Below are positions 53,013 through 62,678 of a stretch of DNA of 64,000 nucleotides, piece after piece. The first letter of the stretch is position 1. Each line of letters opens with the position of its first letter. This DNA comes from Chryseobacterium formosum (GTDB taxonomy: Bacteria > Bacteroidota > Bacteroidia > Flavobacteriales > Weeksellaceae): NCBI RefSeq assembly GCF_026460885.1, contig NZ_JAOVZW010000023.1:62001-126000 (forward strand). Direction: 5' to 3'. A program made the translations under genes and the position numbers. Under the pieces are notes generated by a model. The model was not told the origin of the DNA, searched no databases, and saw only the letters and a list, made by a program, of their open reading frames with translations.

Positions 53013-55862
53013 ATGACAAAACTTCTACTTACTTTTTTAATGGTAATTTTTAGTAGTAATATCCTATTCGCTCAGAGAGACACAGAGCATTGGATAGCGC
53101 CCTACTATGAATCAACCTCTTACACTGGACGAACATTATATTTGTCCACAGATTCGACCACACCTTTTACCGTTACTGTTTATAGCAATAATGTTGCACT
53201 CGGAACAGTGACAATAAGTAAAGGATCTCCTCAAATTTATGCAGTTCCAGCGCAATATATTGCCGGTTCTAGTGTATCTGATGCCTTTAGAGTAATTAAC
53301 AAAGGACTTTATTTGAGTGGAGAAAAGCCATTTTACTGTACACTAAGAATGGCAAGTAGTACAACGCACGCTGAAATCGTTACCAGTAAGGGTAAAGCCG
53401 GTATTGGTAAAGAATTTTATGTAGCGGCAACTCCTTCAATTTATACCTCTACAAGTAACAACTTTACTGCGGGAGTTTTAGCAACAGAAAACAATACAAC
53501 AGTTACTGTAACATGGAGCGCAACTACACCTATAACATTTCTTGGTAGTGCACCTGCAACAAACACCCATACGTTTGTATTGAACAAAGGGCAATCTTTT
53601 ATTTTTGCTGGAAACGGGGCAACTGCTGCAAATATGCAAGCATTTATCGGAGCTAAAATTGTTTCTGATAAACCAATTACTTTGACTAACGGTAACATGA
53701 ATGGAAATTTTGGTACTGTAAGTAATCTTGGTTCTGACTCTATTTTGGATCAATCTGTTCCAGTTGAAAGACTTGGAAATACTTTTGCAATGGTAAGAAC
53801 AAGATCTACTTCTCCAGATGTAGAAGGTGGAATTATAATTGCAACTGAAAATAATACACAAGTATATTTAAATGGTTCTGGAACTGCTGTTGCAACCTTA
53901 AATCAAGGTCAATGGTATAGAATTTCAGGAAGTAATTATATCGTACAGGGCGGAACGCATGCTAATATGTTTATTAGTACTACAAAAAATGTTTATTTAT
54001 ATCAACTTGTAACTGTTGACAACAGTAGTGCAACTTGTGGTTTCAACTACATTCCGCCATTGAACTGTTTTTTACCTAGAAAAATTGATGAAATTGGAAA
54101 AATTAACGAAATGCCTTCCGGTACTGGTGGAGCAAGTGTTGTAGCAAGCGGAACTAATGTAAAATTAAATATTCTTACTGAAGCGGGTGCTGTTGTTACT
54201 TATACCGTTAATGGAGGAGCACCAATAACTCCAACTGCAGCACAAGGACCATATGTAGTGACAGGAAATACGAACTGGGTAACATATGGTATAGAAAATA
54301 TGACAGGAACTGTAGCTGTAGCTTCTAATAAAGCTGTAACTGCAGGAATCAACGGTGGATACAGTACATCAGGATATGGTGGTTACTTTGCAGGTTTCTC
54401 TTCTATTCCACTTATTGCAAAACAGACGGGAGATTGTATTCCAGGCTTAGTTTTAGAAGTTGATGATAGTTATGATACTTATCAGTGGTTTAGAAATGGG
54501 GTAGCAATTCCTGGAGCTACAACCAATTCATACACACCTACCACTGCAGGAAACTATACTGTAACTATTACAGTTGGATCTTGTATACCTGCAACAACGC
54601 CAATCTATAAAGTTTTTACTTGTTTGCAAAAAACAACAAAAACAAAAACAGTTTGTGAAGGTTATTTAAATATTGTACCCGAATTCACAACATCTCAACA
54701 AAATTTCACACCAGGAAGTGTACAAATTATTACACAACCAACAAATGGTACTGCAATATTGAATCCTACAACGGGTGTTATAGGGTATACTCCAAACTTT
54801 GGTTTTGTAGGAAATGATAAAATTGTATATAAATTCTGCGGAAATGATCCTGAGTTTGTAGACTGTGAAGAAATTACACTTACTTTAACAATAGCAGAAA
54901 GCCCTACAGTTAATCCTGCAACATTAAGAACTTGTTTTCTTGAAAGTAATACAGCAACTGGATTATTTAATCTAACAACCGCTAATGTAAGTACACAATC
55001 AGGTATTATTAAAACATATTATCCTTCATTAACGGATGCTCACAACCAGACTAACGAAATTCTAAATTTTGCAAATTATACAGCACCAAATGGTGTGGTT
55101 TATGTAAGGGTACGCAATGCAAACGGATGTTATAATGTTGCTCAGATTACTCTTGTAGTATTTCCTCCAACAAAATCAACAGTTCTTGTAGACAAAGTAA
55201 TTTGTATTGAAGACAGAACTATATTAGATGCAGGTACAGGTTTTTCAAGTTATGAATGGAGCACAGGAGCTACAACTCAAACCATATCTAATGTAGGAGT
55301 TGGTACATATTGGGTGAAACTTAAAACAGGAGACTGTACCACAAAACAGGAAGTTAAAGTATACGCTTCAGAACAGCCGGTAATTTCAAATATTGATGTT
55401 TCAAACAACAGCATTACTATAACTGCAGTTGGAGGAGTAGGACCTTATGAATATTCAATTAACAATAATAATTTTCAATCTTCAAACGTATTTACAGATC
55501 TTCCAAGAGGTGATGTGAAAGTTTATGTAAGAGATACTTTCAAATGTGTTCCGATTGAGGTAAGCATTACAATTCCTAATATTGTAAACGTAATTACCCC
55601 TAACTCAGATGGAGTAAATGATATTTTAGATTACTCAGCTCTTGCTAATAAACCAAATTTAGTTTTCGACATTTTTGATAGATACGGAAACAGAATTCAC
55701 CAAGGAAATAAAGAAAATCGTTATACTTGGGATGGAACAACCAATGGTAAAAAGAGAGTTTCTACAGGAAACTATTGGTTCAGCATCAGTTGGAATGAGA
55801 ATGGACAAGCTAAAACACCAATCAAATTCTCAGGCTGGATTTTAGTTAAAAACAGAGAATAA
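53013..55862 (+). CDS. Giant IgGFc-binding-like surface protein, subtype B, second copy
   Basis: This 949-residue protein has a signal peptide (about residues 1-21, ending ILFAQ) and RDTEHWIAPYYE. Its IgGFc-binding-like region runs parallel to the gene before it (KGLYLSGEKPFYCTLR, DQSVPVERLGNTFAMVRT, CGFNYIPPLNCFLPRKIDEI). Then DTYQWFRNGVAIPGA begins the Ig-like part, and the CHU_C domain (NVITPNSDGVNDILDYSA to GWILVKNRE) ends it. It is the shortest of the four and looks like a tandem duplicate of 49797-52874 with one Cys module fewer. Confidence 0.88.
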   Translation: MTKLLLTFLMVIFSSNILFAQRDTEHWIAPYYESTSYTGRTLYLSTDSTTPFTVTVYSNNVALGTVTISKGSPQIYAVPAQYIAGSSVSDAFRVINKGLYLSGEKPFYCTLRMASSTTHAEIVTSKGKAGIGKEFYVAATPSIYTSTSNNFTAGVLATENNTTVTVTWSATTPITFLGSAPATNTHTFVLNKGQSFIFAGNGATAANMQAFIGAKIVSDKPITLTNGNMNGNFGTVSNLGSDSILDQSVPVERLGNTFAMVRTRSTSPDVEGGIIIATENNTQVYLNGSGTAVATLNQGQWYRISGSNYIVQGGTHANMFISTTKNVYLYQLVTVDNSSATCGFNYIPPLNCFLPRKIDEIGKINEMPSGTGGASVVASGTNVKLNILTEAGAVVTYTVNGGAPITPTAAQGPYVVTGNTNWVTYGIENMTGTVAVASNKAVTAGINGGYSTSGYGGYFAGFSSIPLIAKQTGDCIPGLVLEVDDSYDTYQWFRNGVAIPGATTNSYTPTTAGNYTVTITVGSCIPATTPIYKVFTCLQKTTKTKTVCEGYLNIVPEFTTSQQNFTPGSVQIITQPTNGTAILNPTTGVIGYTPNFGFVGNDKIVYKFCGNDPEFVDCEEITLTLTIAESPTVNPATLRTCFLESNTATGLFNLTTANVSTQSGIIKTYYPSLTDAHNQTNEILNFANYTAPNGVVYVRVRNANGCYNVAQITLVVFPPTKSTVLVDKVICIEDRTILDAGTGFSSYEWSTGATTQTISNVGVGTYWVKLKTGDCTTKQEVKVYASEQPVISNIDVSNNSITITAVGGVGPYEYSINNNNFQSSNVFTDLPRGDVKVYVRDTFKCVPIEVSITIPNIVNVITPNSDGVNDILDYSALANKPNLVFDIFDRYGNRIHQGNKENRYTWDGTTNGKKRVSTGNYWFSISWNENGQAKTPIKFSGWILVKNRE

Positions 55863-55886
55863 TAATTCTTCCACTTAAATATTATA

Positions 55887-55916
55887 AAAACCACGATATC
55901 AAATCGTGGTTTTTTG
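55887..55916 (+). terminator. Terminator of third giant gene
   Basis: AAAACCACGAT pairs with ATCGTGGTTTT around a short loop and is followed by a T run. Confidence 0.85.
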
Positions 55917-55949
55917 TTTATTTTAATAACTATTAACGTATTTTATTAT

Positions 55950-55957
55950 TAAATTTG
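55950..55957 (+). promoter_or_regulatory. -7 box of fourth giant gene
   Basis: TAAATTTG lies 19 bp before the ATG at 55977. Confidence 0.4.
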
Positions 55958-55976
55958 TGATAAAATCAAGTGCAAA

Positions 55977-58900
55977 ATGAAGAAAATTCTATCTTTTTTT
56001 CTTATTTTTTATATATTCTCTACTACATTCGCTCAATTAGATAGAGATCATTGGTTCGCACCTATGGTAGATCGTACAGGAAATCCAAATCCGTATCAGC
56101 GATTATACCTTTCTACAAATCGTACAACTCCATTCGCAGTTACTATTTACAATAATAATGTGGTCATTGGTACTGTAACGATTAGTAAAAATAATCCTCA
56201 GAGATTTGATGTACTCCGCGATTATATTATCACAACTCAACAAACAGATCTTTTTACTACTACTACAAAAGGTTTATATTTAAAAGCAGACTTTCCTTTT
56301 TATGCCAATCTAAGATTTTCTGTTTTCAATCATGCAGAAATTATTACTTCAAAAGGTATTGCTTCAACGGGGACGACTTTTCATGTAGCGACTGCTCCAA
56401 TTACCGTAAATAATGGTATTCTAAATTTTATGACGAGCGTTTTGGCTACAGAAGACAATACAACCGTTACAATTTCAGGCTATAAACCAACTGTACAGTT
56501 TTCAAATGGAACAAGTGGTGCAACAAATCCTACACTTACTTTCACATTAAATAAAGGACAATCTTATATTCTCGACGGAATAGGAAATATTACAGGAAAT
56601 TTTGACGGATTTATCGGTGCTAAAATTGTTGCGACAAAACCTATAAACGTTACCAATGGAAATTTCAACGGTCAATACGCCGGAAACAATCCTACAAGTT
56701 CTGATATTTTGATGGATCAATCAATACCAGTTAGCCAATTAGGAAATACATTTGCATTAGTAAAAGGTAATGGGAATGTGGGAAGTAGTATGGAAGGCGC
56801 TTTGGTTGTTGCGACACAGGATAACACTTTAGTTTACGTCAATAATGAAGGATTACCAATCGCCACTTTGAATACTGGACAATATTTTGTAATTCCCGAT
56901 ACCAAATACCAACTTCAAGGAACTACGGGTCATTACAATCTTTATATTGTAACGAGCAAAAATGCTTATGTTTATCAATTACTCGCTGGAGCAGCAAGTA
57001 CTGGAAATGAAGTTGCAACTGGTGGTTTCAATTTCATTCCAGGGCTAAACTGTTATCTTCCGAAGCAAATTGATGAGCTCGGATTTATTAATGAAAACTT
57101 TGTACATACCAATGTAAATCCTGCAGGAATACTTACAAATCCAACAAAATTAAATCTAATTACAGAAAGAGGTGCCGCCGTTCTTGTAAATGGAGTTCCC
57201 CCTCCTGTAGGAACGGGACCTTTCGACATGACGGGAACCCTAAATTGGGTAACTTATGGTATTCCAAATACAACTGGAACCATCACAGTAACTTCTACAA
57301 AAGCAATCACAGCAGGAATTACAGCAGGAAGTGATGCTGTAGGTTACGGTGGTTTTTTTGCAGGATTTCCAACACAACCTGTTATTTTAAAAACCGGAGG
57401 TGACTGCGTTCCAGGAATTGTTCTTACGGTAGACCCAATTATTTATGAGTCTTATCAATGGTATGTTGGCGGCGTTGCTATTATCGGGGCCACTTCACCT
57501 TCTTATACTCCTACTGGATCAGGAAATTACACTTGCGCTGTTACAATGGGAACTTGCGCTCCGCTTATTACTATACCTTACAAAGTTTTAAATTGTACAA
57601 AACAAAGTGTCGCATCTTACAATATTTGTGATGTAAAAACAATTACTCCGGCTTTCACGACTTCTACACAAACTCCAGTAGCATCGACTGTATCGATTAC
57701 CACACCTCCTACACTAGGAACTGCAGTTATCAATACTGCAAACGGAATTATAACGTACACTGCAACCAATCCAAATGCAGCCGGAACAGATACTTTTGTT
57801 TATACATTCTGCGGAAACAACGTTGATTTTCCGGACTGCGAAACAGTGACAGTGACCATAAATATTCAACCTGTAACATCAAACAATGCAACATTAAATG
57901 CGTGTAATGTAAATGGTGTTGGAACATTTAATCTTACTACGGCAGTTGTGACAAGCAATAATCCGGTTACGATTACTTATTATCCGACTCTAACGACAGC
58001 ACAAAACGAAACTTTAACGGCATTAATTACCGTTCCCACAACATATTCTGCTCCTAATGGAACTATCGTTTATGCAGTTGTAAAAAATAGTACAGGGTGT
58101 AAAAGCATTGCACAAATTACTTTAAATCTTTTTCCTTTAGCCATTGTGACACCTGCAAATATGGGTAATCAATGCGATGAAAATTTAGATGGAACAGTAA
58201 ATGTGGTTTTATCGAACATTACTCAATTAATATTAAATAATCCAGCCTACTTTACCAATGTAAGATATTATGCTCAATTAACAGACGCCAACTTAGGAAA
58301 TAACACGACACTACCCAATAACTGGAGTTACAATACAAATACAACAATTTACATTCGTGTAGAATCTCCTGATGGATGTGCTCCTGTGATTCAACCTGTT
58401 AATTTCACCGTTGGAACTAAGCTAACTTTAATTAAAAATATTTTTTCTACAACTTTTTGTGATGATGATTTAGATGGAATTAAACCAATGAATCTATCGA
58501 CATTCCTGAATGAATTCACTACAGATCCGCTTGTTACAGTAAGTTATCACTCAACTTTAGCCGATGCTCAAAATGATGTATCACCTATAAGTGGAGCTGT
58601 AACACTTACCGGGCTTCATACTTATTACATCAGATTTGAAAAAGCAGGTTTCTGCCCTGATGTTGCAACAATTAGAATTACTCTTAAAACTCCTAAGAAA
58701 TCTGATATTCTTGCTGACCAAGCCATCTGTCCTAAAACTAAAACAATTTTAGATGCAGGATCAGGATTCACCGCTTATCTTTGGAATACGGGAGCTACTA
58801 CTCCATCTATTTCTGATGTAAGTGCAGGAAATTACTGGGTTGACCTTACTTTTGACGGTTGTGTTTACAGACAGTTCGTGAATGTTTCAGAAGCAACTTT

Positions 58901-59399
58901 ACCTGTAATCAAAACAATCGACATTAACGGAACAACAGTAACAATTGGAGTTACTGGAGGAAATCCTGCTTACCAATATTCGCTTGATGGTTTTATTTGG
59001 CAGACATCAAATGTATTTACAAATCTTGCTATTGGTACTTATACGGTTTATGTGAGAGATACTCTTAATTGTGGTATTGTAAAAGAAAACTTCGTTATCA
59101 TTAAACTCATCAACACCATTACACCAAACGGAGACGGCAGAAACGATGAAATTGATTATTCTTCATTAATGAATAAACAGGATCTAGAATTTAGAATTTT
59201 TGACCGATACGGTGCAGAATTATTCCGAGGAACTCCTTCAAATAAATTTACCTGGGACGGAAATATGAAAGGCAGACCTGTTCCTACAGCAACTTATTGG
59301 TACTTCTTAAGCTGGACAGAACTTGGAAATATTACCACCGTAAAATATTCGAGTTGGCTATTGGTAAAACACAGAAACAACAGTCTTTGGGACAAATAA
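55977..59399 (+). CDS. Giant IgGFc-binding-like surface protein, subtype A, second copy
   Basis: This 1140-residue protein has a signal peptide (MKKILSFFLIFYIFSTTFAQ) and RDHWFAPMVDRTG. Its N-terminal region has TSVLATEDNTTVTISGYK, LMDQSIPVSQLGNTFALVKG and NAYVYQLLAG. An Ig-like region (ESYQWYVGGVAIIGAT) follows, then one copy of the CD-x-N/D-LDG module (58170-58670) where the first subtype A gene has two. The CHU_C domain (NTITPNGDGRNDEIDYSS, SSWLLVKHR) ends it with an extra NNSLWDK tail. It is closer to 45814-49716 than to its neighbour. Confidence 0.88.
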   Translation: MKKILSFFLIFYIFSTTFAQLDRDHWFAPMVDRTGNPNPYQRLYLSTNRTTPFAVTIYNNNVVIGTVTISKNNPQRFDVLRDYIITTQQTDLFTTTTKGLYLKADFPFYANLRFSVFNHAEIITSKGIASTGTTFHVATAPITVNNGILNFMTSVLATEDNTTVTISGYKPTVQFSNGTSGATNPTLTFTLNKGQSYILDGIGNITGNFDGFIGAKIVATKPINVTNGNFNGQYAGNNPTSSDILMDQSIPVSQLGNTFALVKGNGNVGSSMEGALVVATQDNTLVYVNNEGLPIATLNTGQYFVIPDTKYQLQGTTGHYNLYIVTSKNAYVYQLLAGAASTGNEVATGGFNFIPGLNCYLPKQIDELGFINENFVHTNVNPAGILTNPTKLNLITERGAAVLVNGVPPPVGTGPFDMTGTLNWVTYGIPNTTGTITVTSTKAITAGITAGSDAVGYGGFFAGFPTQPVILKTGGDCVPGIVLTVDPIIYESYQWYVGGVAIIGATSPSYTPTGSGNYTCAVTMGTCAPLITIPYKVLNCTKQSVASYNICDVKTITPAFTTSTQTPVASTVSITTPPTLGTAVINTANGIITYTATNPNAAGTDTFVYTFCGNNVDFPDCETVTVTINIQPVTSNNATLNACNVNGVGTFNLTTAVVTSNNPVTITYYPTLTTAQNETLTALITVPTTYSAPNGTIVYAVVKNSTGCKSIAQITLNLFPLAIVTPANMGNQCDENLDGTVNVVLSNITQLILNNPAYFTNVRYYAQLTDANLGNNTTLPNNWSYNTNTTIYIRVESPDGCAPVIQPVNFTVGTKLTLIKNIFSTTFCDDDLDGIKPMNLSTFLNEFTTDPLVTVSYHSTLADAQNDVSPISGAVTLTGLHTYYIRFEKAGFCPDVATIRITLKTPKKSDILADQAICPKTKTILDAGSGFTAYLWNTGATTPSISDVSAGNYWVDLTFDGCVYRQFVNVSEATLPVIKTIDINGTTVTIGVTGGNPAYQYSLDGFIWQTSNVFTNLAIGTYTVYVRDTLNCGIVKENFVIIKLINTITPNGDGRNDEIDYSSLMNKQDLEFRIFDRYGAELFRGTPSNKFTWDGNMKGRPVPTATYWYFLSWTELGNITTVKYSSWLLVKHRNNSLWDK

Positions 59400-59536
59400 T
59401 TCTAAAAAATATTATTAAAAAACACTTTCTATAACATACATTAACAGTTTCATTCAAAGTTTAATATAATTTTAACCTGTTATTGATAAATCTCACATAA
59501 AGATTGACGCAATTCTTATGTAATTTTGCACGAGAT
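59400..59536 (+). promoter_or_regulatory. Spacer with -7 box at 59521-59528
   Basis: TAATTTTG at 59521-59528 ends 8 bp before the ATG at 59537. The spacer holds no gene, and no strong terminator of the giant gene is visible. Confidence 0.4.
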
Positions 59537-60325
59537 ATGAAGAAACTTATTATTATAATGCTGTTGGTTTTTGTAAGTAAAATTAATGCGCAAAATTTAT
59601 CGGGAGAGGTATTTTTAAGAGACAATTCGGTTTTGTATCTTAATCAGGTTTATGTCACCAATCTTAATACACTTAAAACTGTTCTTACAACTTATAATGG
59701 AGATTTCAATATAAAAGCAGATCCCGGAGATGTAATCCGTTTCACATCAATTGTCACAGAAAGAAAAGATATAAAGCTTACTCCACAAATGTTTAACTCT
59801 AAAAATTTGGTTGAACTAAAAGTGGCGTATCACGATATTCAGGAAGTTGTAATCAGCAGATTCCGCCCTACCGGAAATTTGAGATATGATATGAATTCTC
59901 TTCGTAAAGAAGATAAAGCTTATGCCCTGAAAAAAGTAATTGGTTTACCCGAACCAAAAGGTGACGGAACTTCGCCTGTACTTCCGGTTGCCGGCTTAAG
60001 AGACGGAGGTCTTACTTTTAGCCTTGAAAGTATTTTTGATATTATTTCGGGTGAACGTAAGAAAAAACAGCGTTTAGTAGCTTATGAAAGAATGCATACT
60101 TCCGTTACCAATATTAAAAATTATTTAGGTAAAGATTATTTCACAAGAATTAAAATTCCGGAAAATCTTATTGATAATTTCTTGCAGTTTGTTTATACTT
60201 CAGAAAATATTGAAGTTTATTTACAAGCCGGAAATATTGAAGCGGTAAAATTACCTATCGAAAAATACCTTCCCATTTATCAACGAAGACTTAGAAATTC
60301 TCATCTTCAGGAAGTCATCAATTAA
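59537..60325 (+). CDS. Secreted protein with carboxypeptidase-regulatory-like domain
   Basis: This 262-residue protein has a signal peptide (MKKLIIIMLLVFVSKINAQ), then a CarboxypepD_reg-like beta sandwich (about residues 20-95; LSGEVFLRDNSVLYLNQVYV, TYNGDFNIKADPGDVIRFTS). The rest (about 100-262) is not recognised; it includes RPTGNLRYDMNSLRKEDKAY and a basic stretch (GERKKKQRL). The ATG at 59537 is chosen because a -7 box at 59521 lies inside the longer ORF. It lies directly after the last giant gene and could be functionally linked. Confidence 0.8.
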   Translation: MKKLIIIMLLVFVSKINAQNLSGEVFLRDNSVLYLNQVYVTNLNTLKTVLTTYNGDFNIKADPGDVIRFTSIVTERKDIKLTPQMFNSKNLVELKVAYHDIQEVVISRFRPTGNLRYDMNSLRKEDKAYALKKVIGLPEPKGDGTSPVLPVAGLRDGGLTFSLESIFDIISGERKKKQRLVAYERMHTSVTNIKNYLGKDYFTRIKIPENLIDNFLQFVYTSENIEVYLQAGNIEAVKLPIEKYLPIYQRRLRNSHLQEVIN

Positions 60326-60446
60326 CATTTTGAATCATTTTTGATTTAAATATTTAACTAAAAACAAATCTTAACACTTTAATCGGTGATGTTTTTTGAA
60401 AATTTGTTTATTTTTAATGAAACTAATAATTCACTAAAGCTTTAAA

Positions 60447-60454
60447 TAGATTTG
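60447..60454 (+). promoter_or_regulatory. -7 box deciding the start of the next gene
   Basis: TAGATTTG would start transcription about 4-5 nt before an ATG at 60463, favouring the ATG at 60493 as the real start. Confidence 0.4.
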
Positions 60455-60492
60455 AGAGAATTATGAAACCACATCACCAAATCTTTTATTCA

Positions 60493-61272
60493 ATGAAAAA
60501 GTTAGTTTTACTTTTTACCACATTATTATTTGTATCCTTTTCAGCGCAGAAACAAGGCAAAGATTACAGCAATATTCTTAAAAGTAAGAGTATTTATGAA
60601 ATCAATGCTTTTCTGAGAGATGCTCATCCCGATGATCCGCGAAGATCTGTACTCAAACCAAGAGTAATGGATTTTATGAAAGATTACATCAAAAATGCTC
60701 CTCCGGGTGACAAAAAAGTACGAGAAATGCAGGACAATCTTGCAAGACTGAAAAGAGGACCGTCTACAAAAGTTTCTTTTGAGGAGATGAATGCAATGAT
60801 TAAGCAGAAACAGATTTTAAAATATCAAAAACAGCTACAGGTTGGTCAGTCAGCAGTTGTTTATACACCAAGTTCAGCGCAGAATGTCTATGTTACAAAC
60901 ACAACTGCAACCAAAAACACCAAAGTAATTGCAGATACAGAAGCCTCAGAATTTAATATGTTGATGGGAGAAAACCCTACTGAACATAAAAATAAAACGG
61001 TAAAAATCTTAAACTCATTATTTGATAACGATCCCAATGCGAAAGAATGCATCGTGATGATCGAAAACAAATCTGATTGTAATATTATTGTAAGAATTGA
61101 GGGTATTGGAAATACAAAATACAGACTTCCGATTCCTGCTCATGGAGACAATTCTATTGTGGTAGAAAAAGGTGATTATCTTTTCACAAGTATTGTTTGT
61201 GGAGCACAATATGCATCGCAAAAAACTATTCAAAAACCGTTGATGGTTGCTTTGGGAAGCTCTTCAAAATAG
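60493..61272 (+). CDS. Secreted two-domain protein, second of the family
   Basis: This 259-residue protein has a signal peptide (MKKLVLLFTTLLFVSFSAQ). The N-terminal helical domain contains SKSIYEINAFLRDAHPDDPR and a middle linker is rich in Gln and Thr. The C-terminal domain (about residues 185-259; MIENKSDCNIIVRIEGIGNT, PIPAHGDNSIVVEKGDY, VCGAQYASQK) is shared with the genes at 43942, 62153 and 62679. The ATG at 60463 would add MKPHHQIFYS before the signal peptide, so 60493 is preferred. Function unknown. Confidence 0.8.
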   Translation: MKKLVLLFTTLLFVSFSAQKQGKDYSNILKSKSIYEINAFLRDAHPDDPRRSVLKPRVMDFMKDYIKNAPPGDKKVREMQDNLARLKRGPSTKVSFEEMNAMIKQKQILKYQKQLQVGQSAVVYTPSSAQNVYVTNTTATKNTKVIADTEASEFNMLMGENPTEHKNKTVKILNSLFDNDPNAKECIVMIENKSDCNIIVRIEGIGNTKYRLPIPAHGDNSIVVEKGDYLFTSIVCGAQYASQKTIQKPLMVALGSSSK

Positions 61273-61330
61273 ATTTTAAAGTCTCCCTTTTTTCGTTCCG
61301 ATTTAAACTTTATATGCTCCATAATTTTCG

Positions 61331-61338
61331 TAATTTTG
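61331..61338 (+). promoter_or_regulatory. -7 box of trmB
   Basis: TAATTTTG lies 20 bp before the ATG at 61359, between it and the longer ORF start at 61197. Confidence 0.45.
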
Positions 61339-61358
61339 CAGCATTTCATATATATTTC

Positions 61359-62036
61359 ATGGGCAAAAACAAATTAAGAAGATTCGCTGAAAATAAAATA
61401 TTACCAAACGTTATTCAACCCTCAAGAGAGCAAGCTTTAAGTGGTTTTGAATTGAAAGGAAACTGGAGAAAAGATTTCTTTAAAAATGACCAACCTATCG
61501 TTTTAGAATTAGGTTGTGGAAAAGGAGAATATACAGTCGGACTTGCAAAAACTTTCACAGATAAAAATTTTATCGGGATTGACATTAAAGGGGCAAGGTT
61601 TTGGTTCGGTGCGAAAGAAGCTGTAGAAAACGGAATGACAAATGTCGCTTTTTTGAGATCGCAAATCGAATTGGTAGAATATTATTTTGCTGAAAATGAA
61701 GTTGATGAAATCTGGATTACTTTTCCCGATCCTCAAATTAAATTTAAACGTACAAAACACAGATTAACACACCCTGATTTTCTTGAAAGATATAAGAAAT
61801 TCTTAAAACCAGGCGGAATTGTTCATTTAAAAACAGATTCTGAATTTTTACACGGCTATACTTTAGGCTATTTACAAGGTGCAGGTTATGAAATCATTTC
61901 TGCTCATCACGATATTTACGGAGCTTTGGAATATGATCCGAATACACCACATTTGAGAGACATTAGAACTTATTATGAAGAATTGTTTTCAGCAAAAGGA
62001 AAAACAATTACCTATATAAAATTTAAGATTAATTAA
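61359..62036 (+). CDS. trmB: tRNA (guanine-46-N7)-methyltransferase
   Basis: This 225-residue class I methyltransferase makes m7G46 in tRNA. Seen are MGKNKLRRFAENK at the start, SAM motif I VLELGCGKGEYTVGLAK (about residues 48-64), FIGIDIKGARFWFGAKEA, and the catalytic region EIWITFPDPQIKFKRTKHRL. The ATG at 61359 is chosen because of the promoter box and because MGKNKLRRF is the usual start; the longer ORF overlaps the previous gene. A housekeeping gene inside the accessory stretch. Confidence 0.95.
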   Translation: MGKNKLRRFAENKILPNVIQPSREQALSGFELKGNWRKDFFKNDQPIVLELGCGKGEYTVGLAKTFTDKNFIGIDIKGARFWFGAKEAVENGMTNVAFLRSQIELVEYYFAENEVDEIWITFPDPQIKFKRTKHRLTHPDFLERYKKFLKPGGIVHLKTDSEFLHGYTLGYLQGAGYEIISAHHDIYGALEYDPNTPHLRDIRTYYEELFSAKGKTITYIKFKIN

Positions 62037-62059
62037 TTTCTTGAAAATAAAATTTAAAG

Positions 62060-62088
62060 GCTGTAAAATGATTTTGCAGCTTTTTTTT
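62060..62088 (+). terminator. trmB terminator
   Basis: GCTGTAAAAT and ATTTTGCAGC pair with one G-T wobble and are followed by eight T residues. Confidence 0.75.
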
Positions 62089-62126
62089 ATGACAATAAAG
62101 CAACTTTTAGAGTTTAATAAAAAGTT

Positions 62127-62134
62127 TAAATTTG
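62127..62134 (+). promoter_or_regulatory. -7 box of lipoprotein family member
   Basis: TAAATTTG lies 18 bp before the ATG at 62153 and over an in-frame TTG at 62132, arguing against that TTG as start. Confidence 0.4.
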
Positions 62135-62152
62135 AACCTTGAAAAAATCAAC

Positions 62153-62608
62153 ATGAAAAAGCTTTTATTATTTTCTTTTGCAGTTACACTATTTCTGAAT
62201 AGTTGCAGCACCACAAATTATAATTCCAAACGACCAATATATAAGTCTTCTTCAGTCAATCCAAATAGCGGAATAAATATTAATCCTAACGCACAAACAG
62301 AAAGAGAATATCAGGCTTTACTAAAAACTTATAAACCGGAAACTGCAGAAGTTTTAAACAGTTTGCTTAATGATTCTTCAAGCAGCCTAAATGTATCTAT
62401 TTCAGTAGAAAACAAATCGACTTGCAATATGGTTTTAACAATCAGCGGAAATAATTATTTCAAAAAAATCCCAATTGGAATTAATAAAATCGGTTCAGCA
62501 ATGGTTCCAAAAAATCAGAACTATAATCTTTCGGGAATGCTTTGCAACTCGGTTTATCAGAAAACAAAATTTGTTTCAAATTCTTTTAGTATAAAGTTAT
62601 CCAATTAG
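62153..62608 (+). CDS. Lipoprotein, third member of the two-domain family
   Basis: This 151-residue protein has a lipoprotein signal (MKKLLLFSFAVTLFLNSC, Cys18). It has a short Ser/Asn linker instead of the N-terminal domain, a helix (EYQALLKTYKPETAEVLNSL) and the C-terminal family domain (SVENKSTCNMVLTISGNNYF, LCNSVYQKTK). It is the shortest and most diverged member. The start is the ATG at 62153, not the in-frame TTG at 62132. Function unknown. Confidence 0.8.
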   Translation: MKKLLLFSFAVTLFLNSCSTTNYNSKRPIYKSSSVNPNSGININPNAQTEREYQALLKTYKPETAEVLNSLLNDSSSSLNVSISVENKSTCNMVLTISGNNYFKKIPIGINKIGSAMVPKNQNYNLSGMLCNSVYQKTKFVSNSFSIKLSN

Positions 62609-62618
62609 TTAAATTATT

Positions 62619-62626
62619 TATCTTTG
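62619..62626 (+). promoter_or_regulatory. -7 box of fourth family member
   Basis: TATCTTTG lies 52 bp before the ATG at 62679. Confidence 0.4.
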
Positions 62627-62678
62627 TAATCAACAAGATATTCTGAATAAAATTCAGATTTAATTTAAACACATTTTG

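Noticed and set aside
45814-59399. Calling the giant proteins true immunoglobulin-binding proteins
   Set aside because: Only similarity to the IgGFc-binding-type N-terminal region can be argued; bacterial members have no shown IgG binding that I can support here.
61197-61358. Long N-terminal extension of TrmB
   Set aside because: It overlaps the end of the previous gene and contains the trmB -7 box; homologues start at MGKNKLRRF.
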